From assembly GCA_020024325.1 (NCBI GenBank), contig JAHHTY010000023.1:1-29633 (forward strand): DNA of 29,633 nt. The letters run 5' to 3'. How positions within the stretch are numbered: the first letter of the stretch is position 1; every line of letters starts with the position of its first letter. Source of the DNA: Negativibacillus sp. (GTDB taxonomy: Bacteria; Bacillota; Clostridia; Oscillospirales; Ruminococcaceae). The position numbers and the translations under genes are program-made. Below the pieces are notes generated by a model. That model did no database searches and was not told the origin of the DNA. It saw only the letters and a program-made list of their open reading frames with translations. Below are positions 1 through 6,840 of the stretch, piece after piece.

Positions 1-49
1 GCTTTTGCAGTCGGTTTTCCTTGTTTTAACTCATACTTTTTAAACGATA

Positions 50-334
50 TTAAAGAAGCCCTAAACGGTCCACAAAACCGCTTCTCTTTTTAAGGGTTGC
101 ACAGGAAATCTGAGAAATATACACAGTAATTCTTCCCCTGACTCCTTGTTTTGCATCGCTGCAAACAATAAAAGATTTCGGCAGTTCGGCAGAAACATTA
201 AGGACATTATGCTCTTTTTCCTGAACACTCAGATACTCTTTTGTAATTTTAGAAACAGAGGTATTTTCTATATCAAAAATACCGATGATATCATCGCTGC
301 GAACCACAACATCTTGCCCTAAATGTAAATACAC
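50..334 (-). CDS. remB: RemB/YaaB-like DUF370 regulatory protein
   Basis: A 94-residue protein of the small DUF370 family (B. subtilis YaaB/RemB). Family members are linked to control of extracellular matrix and biofilm genes; the role in this organism is inferred. The N-terminus MYLHLGQDVVV and the following acidic segment DDIIGIFDIENTS are typical, and no membrane segment is visible. The start is GTG at 334, with GAGGAG about 8 nt upstream. It lies 23 nt downstream of recF on the same strand, the classical recF-remB-gyrB order, so it is probably cotranscribed with dnaN-yaaA-recF. gyrB would be expected past the left edge; bases 1-49 hold no recognisable coding sequence. Confidence 0.85.
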   Translation of the reverse strand: MYLHLGQDVVVRSDDIIGIFDIENTSVSKITKEYLSVQEKEHNVLNVSAELPKSFIVCSDAKQGVRGRITVYISQISCATLKKRSGFVDRLGLL

Positions 335-357
335 CGCATTTTCTCCTCTTCCATTGA

Positions 358-1488
358 TTAAAACGCTTTTATATCCATCAAGTGACCTGCCTGAATCAAA
401 AAACTTTTTCCTTCCTTGAGTCCACGAAAGCTTTCATCATCACAGCAGGTTACAAACACCTGTCTGTTTTCAAGGTGATTGAGCAAATAATCACGCCTGC
501 CGGCATCCAATTCACTCATTACATCATCCAATAAAACAATCGGTGTTTCACTTGTTACCTCTTCTACCATACTGCACTCTGCCATTTTAAGTGCAAGCAC
601 ACCGCTCCTCTGTTGGCCCTGAGAGCCGTAAAGTTTCATTGGCATTCCATTTACCAAAAACTCCAAATCGTCCCTGTGAGGACCGCACAGCGTTGCTCCA
701 CGCTCTATATCCGCACTCCTTGTCCTGCGGTATTCCTGTAAAAAAAACTCTCGAATATCATCGCGGGGGCGTTCTTCCGGCTGTTTTATTCCACACAGAT
801 AGTGCAAATCAAATTGTTCTTTGCCCGAAGAAATTCCCTCATAAACCTCAGCCGCTTTGGGTCGGATACGATTTACATATCTTGCTCTGCAAAAAACCAC
901 TGCCGCTGCTGCTTTTGAAAGATGTTCTTCCCAAATCTCCATTGTATCTATCAGTTGAGGAAAGCGGGCAAGGTCTTTCAGTAAAGTATTTCTTTGCAGG
1001 AGAATTCTTTGATATTCGTGTAAATAGTGATCATAACGAGGCAAAATTTGACTGATGGCTGTATCCAGAAATTTTCTGCGAAAGGAAGGTCCTTCTCGAA
1101 CCAAAGACAGATGAGCCGGAGAAAATACTACAGCATAAAACTGTCCTGCTAATTCAGAAGAACTTTCCAAAGGCAATTCATTTAAAAAAACTTCTTTTGT
1201 TTTTGCAGATGCCATTTCTCCGGAAAACAGTTGGATTGATGCTGTCTGTTTACGCAATTCGCTGCAAAAATGGATTTTACTTTTACAACAAGTTTCCCCA
1301 AAACGAATCAATTCTTTATCTTTTGCTCCTCGAAAGCTTTTTGCTCCAGTAAACAACCAAATTGCTTCTGTTAAATTGGTTTTCCCTTGTGCGTTTTCTC
1401 CATATATCACATTTACTCCTGGAGCTGCCTCTAATTGAAGGGATTGGATATTTCGAAAATTTGTCAATTCGATACTCTCCAGCTTCAT
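358..1488 (-). CDS. recF: DNA replication and repair protein RecF
   Basis: RecF is an SMC-like ABC ATPase that loads RecA at gapped DNA together with RecO and RecR. Seen here: N-terminal MKLESIELTNFRN, Walker A GENAQGKTN (about residues 30-38), the ABC signature-like GSQGQQRS (about 290) and Walker B VLLDDVMSELD (about 315-325). The length of 376 residues is normal for the family. The frame stays open upstream to a TTG at 1503, but GGAGGT lies inside that extension, 6 nt before the ATG at 1488, so I take 1488 as the start. It begins 18 nt after the yaaA stop, in the dnaN-yaaA-recF-remB operon. Confidence 0.97.
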   Translation of the reverse strand: MKLESIELTNFRNIQSLQLEAAPGVNVIYGENAQGKTNLTEAIWLFTGAKSFRGAKDKELIRFGETCCKSKIHFCSELRKQTASIQLFSGEMASAKTKEVFLNELPLESSSELAGQFYAVVFSPAHLSLVREGPSFRRKFLDTAISQILPRYDHYLHEYQRILLQRNTLLKDLARFPQLIDTMEIWEEHLSKAAAAVVFCRARYVNRIRPKAAEVYEGISSGKEQFDLHYLCGIKQPEERPRDDIREFFLQEYRRTRSADIERGATLCGPHRDDLEFLVNGMPMKLYGSQGQQRSGVLALKMAECSMVEEVTSETPIVLLDDVMSELDAGRRDYLLNHLENRQVFVTCCDDESFRGLKEGKSFLIQAGHLMDIKAF

Positions 1489-1506
1489 GTGATTACCTCC
1501 CAAATA

Positions 1507-1734
1507 TTATCTGGCTTCTACTACCTCAAAACATCTGCCAAGAGATTCTACTAAATCCCCTGGGCGGATTTTTTTCCCCCTCATAGTACATACTTCACCA
1601 TTTACTTTAACATGACCCTCAAGAACCAGTTCTTTTGCCTGACCACCAGTATCAGTTAAACCTGCAAACTTGATAAATGAATCCAGTTTTATGAATTCCG
1701 TACGAATTTCTATTTTTTCTATGTTAGTCATCAT
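1507..1734 (-). CDS. yaaA: YaaA-type S4-domain RNA-binding protein
   Basis: A 75-residue protein that is almost entirely one S4 RNA-binding domain (LDSFIKFAGLTDTGGQAK ... GHVKVNGEVCTMRGKKIRPGD). It belongs to the YaaA group coded between dnaN and recF in Firmicutes. An RNA-binding role, perhaps in ribosome assembly, is inferred from the fold; no reaction is known to me. The first ATG (1734) overlaps the end of dnaN by 11 nt and is preceded by AAGGG, so translation is probably coupled. A second ATG follows directly and could also be used. Confidence 0.9.
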   Translation of the reverse strand: MMTNIEKIEIRTEFIKLDSFIKFAGLTDTGGQAKELVLEGHVKVNGEVCTMRGKKIRPGDLVESLGRCFEVVEAR

Positions 1735-2830
1735 TTTTTACCCTTACCGGCAGCACCAAAAACAGGAAACTGTCGCCTTCCAGAGGAATCATTCTCATTG
1801 GAGAAAGAGCTCCATTGATTTCTAGTTTTACCATATCGCAATCAGACGCTTTCAAAGCATCCAACAGGTATTTATTATTAAATCCCATGCTGACAGCTTC
1901 TCCAGAAATTTCACACTCAACCTCATCATGTGCTTTTCCCATTGTTGTTGAACAACTCAGCTGCATCTTTCCATCAGCTACCGCTAAGCGAATTGGACTT
2001 CTCAAGCGGTCAGATATCAATAAAGAAGTTCTTTCTACAGATTCTGTCAAGCTGCGAGTATTAACTTTAACCGTTGTTTTGCTGATTTTAGGAATAGCTG
2101 CATTATAATCCAGAAATTCCCCTTCCAAAAGTCTGGAAACAACATAATATCCTCCAATGCGGAACACGATATGTTTTTGTGAAACTACTAAATACGCTTC
2201 TTCATCTTCATCTTTAAGCAGTTTTGAAATCTCGGAAAGTGTTTTTCCAGGAACAATAAAACGAGTTGTAATATCCGATACAATAGGTTCTCTGCGAAGT
2301 GCTAAACGATATCCGTCAACCGATACTAAAGTTACACAAGAATCTTTAATATCAAATAAAGAACCTGTATGTACCGGTTTAGAATCTGTAGTCGCAATTG
2401 CGAACAACGTCTGTAAAATCATAGACTTTAATACACCTTGTTTCATAACAAGATCTGATTTTTGCTCTACGTTTGGCAGTTCTGGATATTCTTCTGCGGA
2501 CAAGCCTGGAATTGTAAATTCTGACGCCCCTCCCTGAATTGTTGCTAAATATTTTTCATCTGAAGAAATACAAACTGTTTCTCCAGGAATACGACGGATA
2601 ATATCCAATAACAATCTTGCGGAAAGAACAATCTCTCCTGGCTGCTCAACCTTTGCTTCTATTGTTGTAGCAATCCCTAACTCTAAATCATATCCGGTCA
2701 TTAAAAGTTGACCGTCTTGTGCTTTTAATAAAATTCCTTCTAAGGCAGGGATAGGCGATTTTGCGCAAACTGCACGGGAAACATTAGATACTGCTTCTAC
2801 TAGCATTCCCTTCTGACAAATAAATTTCAT
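1724..2830 (-). CDS. dnaN: DNA polymerase III beta sliding clamp
   Basis: The beta clamp is a ring-shaped dimer that tethers DNA polymerase III to DNA and serves as a docking platform for repair proteins. The 368-residue length and three-domain layout are normal. Seen here: N-terminal MKFICQKGMLVEAVSNVSRA, middle-domain PVHTGSLFDI and VDGYRLALR, and the C-terminal PMRMIPLEGDSFLFLVLPVR that ends the third domain. ATG at 2830 is preceded by AAAGGAGGGG about 11 nt upstream. It heads the dnaN-yaaA-recF-remB operon, separated from dnaA by 707 nt of origin DNA and a likely dnaA terminator, so it probably has its own promoter. Confidence 0.98.
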   Translation of the reverse strand: MKFICQKGMLVEAVSNVSRAVCAKSPIPALEGILLKAQDGQLLMTGYDLELGIATTIEAKVEQPGEIVLSARLLLDIIRRIPGETVCISSDEKYLATIQGGASEFTIPGLSAEEYPELPNVEQKSDLVMKQGVLKSMILQTLFAIATTDSKPVHTGSLFDIKDSCVTLVSVDGYRLALRREPIVSDITTRFIVPGKTLSEISKLLKDEDEEAYLVVSQKHIVFRIGGYYVVSRLLEGEFLDYNAAIPKISKTTVKVNTRSLTESVERTSLLISDRLRSPIRLAVADGKMQLSCSTTMGKAHDEVECEISGEAVSMGFNNKYLLDALKASDCDMVKLEINGALSPMRMIPLEGDSFLFLVLPVRVKNDD

Positions 2831-2914
2831 AAATAGTATGCCCCTCCTTTAAGTGGAAACAACAAAACAGACCGCAATGCTATACGGTCTTTGTATGTAA
2901 ATAATGAATTGTTT

Positions 2915-2943
2915 TTATAATATCATAATTTTCTAAAAAGCAA
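2915..2943 (-). promoter_or_regulatory. Candidate dnaN promoter
   Basis: On the minus strand TTGCTT is followed after 17 nt by TTATAA (TATTAT at 15 nt and TATAAA at 18 nt are alternatives). The -35 lies in the T-rich tail of the dnaA terminator. A small hairpin (AGACCG/CGGTCT, 2869-2890) lies between this promoter and the dnaN ribosome site. Assigned by eye only. Confidence 0.4.
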
Positions 2944-2970
2944 AAGCCCCTTGAAAAAGATTTCAAGAGG
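2932..2970 (-). terminator. Probable dnaA transcript terminator
   Basis: On the minus strand the hairpin CCTCTTGAAA-tctt-TTTCAAGGGG (one mismatch) is followed by the T-rich tail CTTTTGCTTTTT. It lies downstream of dnaA and just before dnaN, fitting separation of the two units. Confidence 0.65.
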
Positions 2971-2995
2971 TCTTGTGCGTATCGGGCGGACAATT

Positions 2996-3033
2996 ATTGC
3001 GTATATCAGAAAAAAAATTCTGATATACGCAAT
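2996..3033. repeat. Perfect 16-bp inverted repeat in the origin spacer
   Basis: Arms 2996-3011 and 3018-3033 are perfectly complementary around a loop of six A. On the plus strand a run of six T starts 5 nt after the repeat; on the minus strand no T-run follows. It could be a terminator facing right or a structural or protein-binding element of the origin. Confidence 0.7.
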
Positions 3034-3139
3034 AAGGTTTTTTGTATCCAAAAGACAGCTTAAAAAGACAGAAAAACAAAAAGCCTTTATCCTTTAAAAC
3101 GATTATACTTCTGGTATTTTCCTTCACACTCTTTTTTAA

Positions 3140-3372
3140 AAGTAAAAGAAAAGAAGATAAAAAATATAAATAAAAGAAATAATAGCTAGTAGTAGTAGTA
3201 GTAGTAATGGTTAATTTGTGAAAAACACAAAAAAACCTTATAGTAACCACAAAAATTAGACGAATGGCAGTTGGAAAATCTGTTTTAAATATTGTGAAAT
3301 AGTTAAAATAAAGATACGATGTGTTTAAATAGTTGAAAACTACGTTGAAAATGTTGAAAAGAATGTGGATGA
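3140..3372 (+). other. oriC, unwinding part between dnaA and dnaN
   Basis: From left to right there is a very A/T-rich stretch (about 3140-3183), a run of TA[G/A] triplets (3183-3207), and DnaA-box-like 9-mers on the dnaA side: TGTGAAAAA (3217-3225), GTAACCACA (3243-3251), three GTTGAAAA copies (3332-3339, 3344-3351, 3353-3360) and TGTGGATGA (3364-3372). This is the order of the B. subtilis basal unwinding system: boxes, trios, then A/T-rich DNA. No perfect TTATCCACA was found, so the box calls are degenerate and the origin call is inferred from position and pattern. Confidence 0.7.
3183..3207 (+). other. DnaA-trio tract
   Basis: One TAG at 3183-3185, a single C, then six consecutive TAG and one TAA at 3187-3207. 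DnaA-trios are tandem 3'-[G/A]AT-5' triplets, i.e. TA[G/A] read 5' to 3', on which a DnaA filament assembles on single-stranded DNA. The tract sits beside A/T-rich DNA in the dnaA-dnaN spacer. Confidence 0.7.
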
Positions 3373-3426
3373 AATTAATTATAAAAAGGAATTTATCATA
3401 AAGAAATATTGTATGTGAAAATAGAG

Positions 3427-3471
3427 AAAAGGTTATAGTGAAAAAAATAATATATTTTACGATAACCTTTT
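3427..3471. repeat. Inverted repeat downstream of dnaA
   Basis: Perfect 10-bp arms AAAAGGTTAT (3427-3436) and ATAACCTTTT (3462-3471), with extra A/T pairing inside. It lies 67 nt past the dnaA stop and could be a weak terminator or mRNA 3' end stabiliser. Bases 3034-3139 between the repeats show only A/T-rich DNA with two AAAAGACAG copies. Confidence 0.5.
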
Positions 3472-3537
3472 GATTTTATAGGTATATAAAAGAATTTTCC
3501 TCGGCACATTTTTGTCTTTTCAACATAACGAAATGCC

Positions 3538-4929
3538 TTATGCATCACGAATGTTTTTGATAATATCTTCAACGGTTTCTCTATATTTTGTATCCTGCTT
3601 CATATTTTTGGAAACCTGACCGGTAGCGTAAACAACAGTGGAATGATCACGTCCACCAAATTCATTTCCAATAGCAGCCATAGACATTTGTGTAATCTCT
3701 CGGATTACATACATAGCGATTTGACGTGCATTTGATATTTGAGAAGAACGTTTAGAAGATCGAATATCTTCTGCACTGACGCCGAAGGTTCTACCGACTT
3801 CAGAAATAATTCGTTCTACCGTAACAGGAATTGGCTGATTGTCAGTAAGTATTTCACGAATAGCACTTTGTGCAAGTAAAATGGAGGGTGATGTTTGGGC
3901 TAATTTATTGTAAGCATTGAGTTTTTTAACAACGCCTTCCAGTTGGCGAATATTATTTTTTACATGATTTGCAATATATTCTTCAACCATGTTTGGAATT
4001 TCTAAATCCAATAATTCAGCTTTTCGCTTAATAATAGCGATTCTTGTTTCAAAATCCGGCGGTTGAATATCAGCAATCAATCCCCATTCAAAGCGGGTTC
4101 TCAAACGTTCTTCCAGAGTTTTGATTTCCTTTGGAGGGCGGTCGGATGTTAAAACAATTTGTTTTCCGGATTGGTATAATGAATTAAAAGTGTGGAAGAA
4201 TTCTTCTTGGGTACTCTCTTTTCCTCCAATAAATTGGATATCATCTACTAATAAAACATCTGCTTGACGATATTTATCATGGAATTCTTTTGTCGATTCT
4301 GCACCAATAGCAGCGATCAATTCATTGGTAAATTCTTCACCTTTTACATAAATAACATTGGTTTTAGGGCGAGTTTCCTTAATTTCACTGGAAATGGCGT
4401 AGAGAAGATGAGTCTTTCCCAAACCGGAACCACCATAAATAAACAAAGGATTATACGCATTTGCTGGGTTTTGAGCAACAGCACGGCAAGCAGCCTGTGC
4501 AAATTTGTTGGAGCTGCCGACAATAAAGGTGGAAAAGGTGTATTCATATTCGCCGCCTTGGCTGTTCATATCAATTTCTTCCTGACTATAGGACGGAAGA
4601 ACCGGTGAGGGAGCCGAGGTCTGCACACATGCAGGAGTAAAATCTTTTTTCTCATTTTTTTCGGAGGTTTCACAAAGAATTTCTACTTTTACAGGGAAAC
4701 CAACCACAGCCTCAAAAGCCTGCGTTAATAGACCTAAATATTTTTCTTCTACAATTTTTTTCATGAATTCAGCCTTGATATATAAAACAGCAGTATTGCC
4801 ATCAAAGCTGACTGGCTCAAGACTTTTAATCCAAACCTGATAGGCGATCTCAGATAGTTCTTTTGAGTCCATAACATATTGGCGTGTGTACTCTTTAACC
4901 ATCTGGAAAAGCTCTTTAAACGATTCCAT
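3538..4929 (-). CDS. dnaA: Chromosomal replication initiator DnaA
   Basis: DnaA is the AAA+ ATPase that binds DnaA boxes, opens the origin and recruits the helicase. It has 463 residues, normal length. Domain I covers about 1-85, followed by a short low-complexity domain II (about 86-130). The AAA+ domain holds Walker A GGSGLGKTH (166-174), Walker B VLLVDDIQF (225-233) and the arginine-containing LEERLRTRFEWG (272-283). Domain IV carries the DnaA signature FGGRDHSTVVYA (424-435), which contacts the box. ATG at 4929 has an imperfect AGAAGGG about 11 nt upstream, suggesting modest translation. Box-like sequences lie on both sides of the gene, consistent with the family's autoregulation. Confidence 0.98.
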   Translation of the reverse strand: MESFKELFQMVKEYTRQYVMDSKELSEIAYQVWIKSLEPVSFDGNTAVLYIKAEFMKKIVEEKYLGLLTQAFEAVVGFPVKVEILCETSEKNEKKDFTPACVQTSAPSPVLPSYSQEEIDMNSQGGEYEYTFSTFIVGSSNKFAQAACRAVAQNPANAYNPLFIYGGSGLGKTHLLYAISSEIKETRPKTNVIYVKGEEFTNELIAAIGAESTKEFHDKYRQADVLLVDDIQFIGGKESTQEEFFHTFNSLYQSGKQIVLTSDRPPKEIKTLEERLRTRFEWGLIADIQPPDFETRIAIIKRKAELLDLEIPNMVEEYIANHVKNNIRQLEGVVKKLNAYNKLAQTSPSILLAQSAIREILTDNQPIPVTVERIISEVGRTFGVSAEDIRSSKRSSQISNARQIAMYVIREITQMSMAAIGNEFGGRDHSTVVYATGQVSKNMKQDTKYRETVEDIIKNIRDA

Positions 4930-5013
4930 AACTTAAAATTCCCTTCTTTTTGAATATGCGCATTGGATATCTGTTTCTGATCATTCCCCAATAGTCAGAA
5001 AAAGACAGTAAAA

Positions 5014-5055
5014 CCCCCGCTCTTAACCCGTTTATTAAAAGGAACAAGCAGGGGG
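5014..5055 (-). promoter_or_regulatory. Terminator-like hairpin in the dnaA leader
   Basis: On the minus strand CCCCC-(T)-GC(T) at one end pairs with AGCGGGGG at the other around an A/T-rich loop, directly followed by TTTTAC. It lies about 85 nt before the dnaA start, downstream of a possible dnaA promoter (TATACT-like -10 at 5063-5068, minus strand, weak -35). It may attenuate dnaA transcription. Confidence 0.45.
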
Positions 5056-5151
5056 CTGTATAAGTATACATTTTTGTTTTACAGTTTTTGAAACCCATTC
5101 CACAACCAATTTCACGGGATATTAACAAGAAAACTGCACAGATAAAACTGT

Positions 5152-5263
5152 TGTGCAAAAAATCTAGAAAAAATGTGGAATGGATGTGAAAAATAAATTT
5201 TCAACACTTTTTACACAAAATATTTTAACATAAACCCGATAAGGTTTTCAAGAGCTTTCAACA
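5152..5263. other. oriC, upstream DnaA-box-like cluster
   Basis: Degenerate DnaA boxes: TGTGCAAAA (5152-5160), TGTGGAATG (5174-5182), TGTGAAAAA (5185-5193), TTTTCAACA (5198-5206, reverse complement of the TGTTGAAAA at 3352-3360), TTTTACACA (5209-5217), TTTTCAAGA (5245-5253) and CTTTCAACA (5255-5263). The same 9-mer types occur in the dnaA-dnaN spacer, supporting a bipartite origin around dnaA. The rest of the 4930-5454 spacer is A/T-rich with no gene. Confidence 0.55.
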
Positions 5264-5454
5264 GTTTTTAACGGGTAATCCTATACAGATTATCAGAGAA
5301 AAAATTGTGATTTTTTATTAGATTTTAATTTTCATGTTTTTATTTAGAAGGTAATAAAAAAATACGAGTGTGATATTTGTATAAATTAAGGATGAAAGAA
5401 GTTGGGTTTCTAATATAATATAGAAAATAACTCAAGGAGTAGGTTCGCTTTCTA

Positions 5455-5483
5455 TTGACTTTTATGCCATTTTTGTCTATAAT
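5455..5483 (+). promoter_or_regulatory. SigA-type promoter of rpmH
   Basis: TTGACT (5455-5460), 17-nt spacer, TATAAT (5478-5483): nearly perfect vegetative promoter about 40 nt before the rpmH start. Confidence 0.9.
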
Positions 5484-5524
5484 TTTATTCTGTAAGGTTT
5501 CGCCTTGAAGGGAGGTTAAGATTT

Positions 5525-5659
5525 ATGGTAAGAACATATCAGCCAAAGAAGCTCCAGAGAAAGAAAGAGCATGGTTTTAGAAAGAGAATGGCTACTAAAA
5601 ACGGCCGTAAAGTTCTCGCACGCAGAAGAGCAAAAGGAAGAAAGCAGCTGACATACTAA
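5525..5659 (+). CDS. rpmH: 50S ribosomal protein L34
   Basis: A 44-residue, very basic protein starting MVRTYQPKKLQRKK and continuing through HGFRKRMATKNGRKVLARRR, the diagnostic L34 sequence. L34 sits in the large ribosomal subunit bound to 23S rRNA. ATG at 5525 is preceded by GGGAGGT with 8-nt spacing. The gene diverges from dnaA, the usual arrangement at bacterial origins, and has a strong promoter just upstream. The stop codon is followed within a few bases by the structured spacer leading to rnpA. Confidence 0.98.
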   Translation: MVRTYQPKKLQRKKEHGFRKRMATKNGRKVLARRRAKGRKQLTY

Positions 5660-5662
5660 TTG

Positions 5663-5878
5663 TTAGGATAAAAGAGAATTTACAGCCTGCTTGACAAAGT
5701 GGGAGGGATTCCTTTTCTGTTAGACGGCTTTTTTCTAATTGTCCGTTTTATATCCAGTGCGGTTCCTTTTTGCAAGGAATACTGGAAGGAAGCAGGGAAT
5801 AGGTTCTGTTTATTCTGCCTTCCATGTTTCATTCCAGAATAAGCAGGCCACTTATCCTAATAAGTGGTCTTTCTTTTT
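5663..5878 (+). ncRNA. Structured rpmH-rnpA spacer, possible attenuator
   Basis: Two distant pairings close the region: TTAGGATAA (5663-5671) with TTATCCTAA (5852-5860), and GCCTGCTT (5685-5692) with AAGCAGGC (5841-5848). Inside are hairpins at about 5721-5750, 5753-5786 (TCCAGT/ACTGGA plus TTCCTT/AAGGAA) and 5788-5823. The right strand of the outer helix also forms a competing terminator-like hairpin, CCACTTAT/ATAAGTGG (5848-5867), followed by TCTTTCTTTTT. No known RNA family was recognised; a regulatory role is inferred from the exclusive pairings. Confidence 0.45.
5846..5878 (+). terminator. Terminator-like hairpin before rnpA
   Basis: Stem CCACTTAT (5848-5855) with ATAAGTGG (5860-5867), loop CCTA, then TCTTTCTTTTT. 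It would end the short rpmH transcript, or act as an attenuator allowing some read-through into rnpA. Confidence 0.6.
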
Positions 5879-5908
5879 ACCTATTTCAAGATGAGGGGAT
5901 ATCATTAC

Positions 5909-6304
5909 ATGAACAAAAAAACAACTTTAAAGCTGAATAAGGAATTTAAGCGTCTTTATTTTAAAGGAAACAGTTCTGTCCATCCGCTCATTGTTACCTA
6001 TGCAATGAAGAACCGTTTGGGACGAAATCGGATTGGAATTACAGTCACTAAAAAAATAGGGAAAGCTGTTTGCAGGAATCGCTGCAAACGTATTATTCGT
6101 GCTGCATTTTCTCAGGCAGAACCCTGTATCCCACAGGGATGGGATTTTGTTTTTGTTGCAAGAATGAAAACACCACAGGCAAAATCTACAGACCTTGTGC
6201 CGGTGTTAAAAAAACAGATATTAAACCTTACTGATCCGGCAAAGCAAAAAAAAGATTCAGCATCTAAAAAACAGCACAAGTCAAATAAAACATTGCGAGC
6301 ATAG
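5909..6304 (+). CDS. rnpA: Ribonuclease P protein component
   Basis: The protein subunit of RNase P, which with the RNase P RNA matures the 5' ends of tRNAs. It has 131 residues from ATG 5909, normal length. Seen: the basic N-terminus with LNKEFKRLYFKG, the family motif region TVTKKIGKAVCRNRCKRIIR containing the RNR box, and DFVFVARMKT in the last strand. The C-terminal 25 residues are a Lys/Ser-rich tail beyond the fold. The frame is open back to 5864, but the conserved protein starts at 5909, with GAGGGG upstream. It follows rpmH after the structured spacer and precedes yidD by 127 nt, the standard rpmH-rnpA-yidD-yidC-jag order. Confidence 0.96.
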   Translation: MNKKTTLKLNKEFKRLYFKGNSSVHPLIVTYAMKNRLGRNRIGITVTKKIGKAVCRNRCKRIIRAAFSQAEPCIPQGWDFVFVARMKTPQAKSTDLVPVLKKQILNLTDPAKQKKDSASKKQHKSNKTLRA

Positions 6305-6375
6305 AACTTTGATAAGACAATGCTTTATCATCAAAGGGAACACCGGGAAAAACGAAAAATAAGGGAATCAAATTG

Positions 6376-6401
6376 AAAGGTATCGTAAACAATACCTTTT
6401 C
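6376..6401 (+). promoter_or_regulatory. Small hairpin in the rnpA-yidD spacer
   Basis: AAAGGTAT (6376-6383) pairs with ATACCTTT (6392-6399), followed by TC and no long T-run. A weak terminator or mRNA-stability hairpin is possible. A second imperfect hairpin follows the rnpA stop at about 6306-6337. Confidence 0.35.
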
Positions 6402-6431
6402 TTGGGGTCATGCCAAAGGAGCTTTAAAAAG

Positions 6432-6662
6432 ATGAAATATCTAATGCTAGCACTGATTCGTTTTTATCAAAAGGTGATCTCACCATGCTTTCCGCCACGG
6501 TGCCGTTTTTATCCGACCTGTTCAGCTTATGCGTTTACAGCGATTGAACGCTTTGGAGCTGTGAAAGGAGGATATCTTGCGTTGCGCCGTATTTTAAAAT
6601 GTCACCCTTTTCACCCGGGTGGCTTTGATCCGGTGCCCGAAAAACCGGAGAAGAACAGATAA
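6432..6662 (+). CDS. yidD: Membrane protein insertion efficiency factor YidD
   Basis: A 76-residue protein that peripherally binds the inner face of the membrane and assists YidC-dependent insertion. The family core is plainly visible: LIRFYQKVISP, PPRCRFYPTCSAYA with its conserved cysteines, and the C-terminal CHPFHPGGFDPVP. The start is ATG 6432 with AAGGAG 11 nt upstream; a TTG at 6402 would add ten residues unlike the family. It lies between rnpA and yidC as in most bacteria. The 178-nt gap to yidC is wider than usual and contains no clear gene or hairpin. Confidence 0.95.
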   Translation: MKYLMLALIRFYQKVISPCFPPRCRFYPTCSAYAFTAIERFGAVKGGYLALRRILKCHPFHPGGFDPVPEKPEKNR

Positions 6663-6840
6663 CACCACAGCCTCTATCAGGCGGGCAGCGTTTTGGCGGC
6701 CTTTACCAGAAATGTTCTTGTCGGGCATAGTATAGTTCTTTTTAAATTGAATATGGAGTTTAATCCAAAGCACAACAAGGTGCAGATGTGCCGATACAGG
6801 TCTTTAAAAGAAGGTATCAGGTACAGAATGGAGGTTTTCA

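Noticed and set aside
1..49. Start of gyrB on the minus strand
   Set aside because: Expected by synteny, but the 49 bases show no in-frame start with coding sequence before the edge.
3183..3207. Triplet run as a simple microsatellite
   Set aside because: Position in the dnaA-dnaN spacer beside A/T-rich DNA and box-like sequences fits a DnaA-trio element better than a neutral repeat.
2963..3250. 95-codon open frame in the origin spacer, minus strand
   Set aside because: It spans the trio tract and inverted repeats and codes for Thr and Phe runs from A/T-rich repeat DNA.
5663..5878. Spacer as 6S RNA
   Set aside because: Size is similar, but I see several branch hairpins rather than one long helix with a central bubble, and no promoter directly upstream other than that of rpmH.
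6612..6621. CACCCGGGTG palindrome as a Noc-binding site
   Set aside because: Only the central CCCGGG fits the Noc site ATTTCCCGGGAAAT, and it encodes the conserved HPGG motif of YidD.
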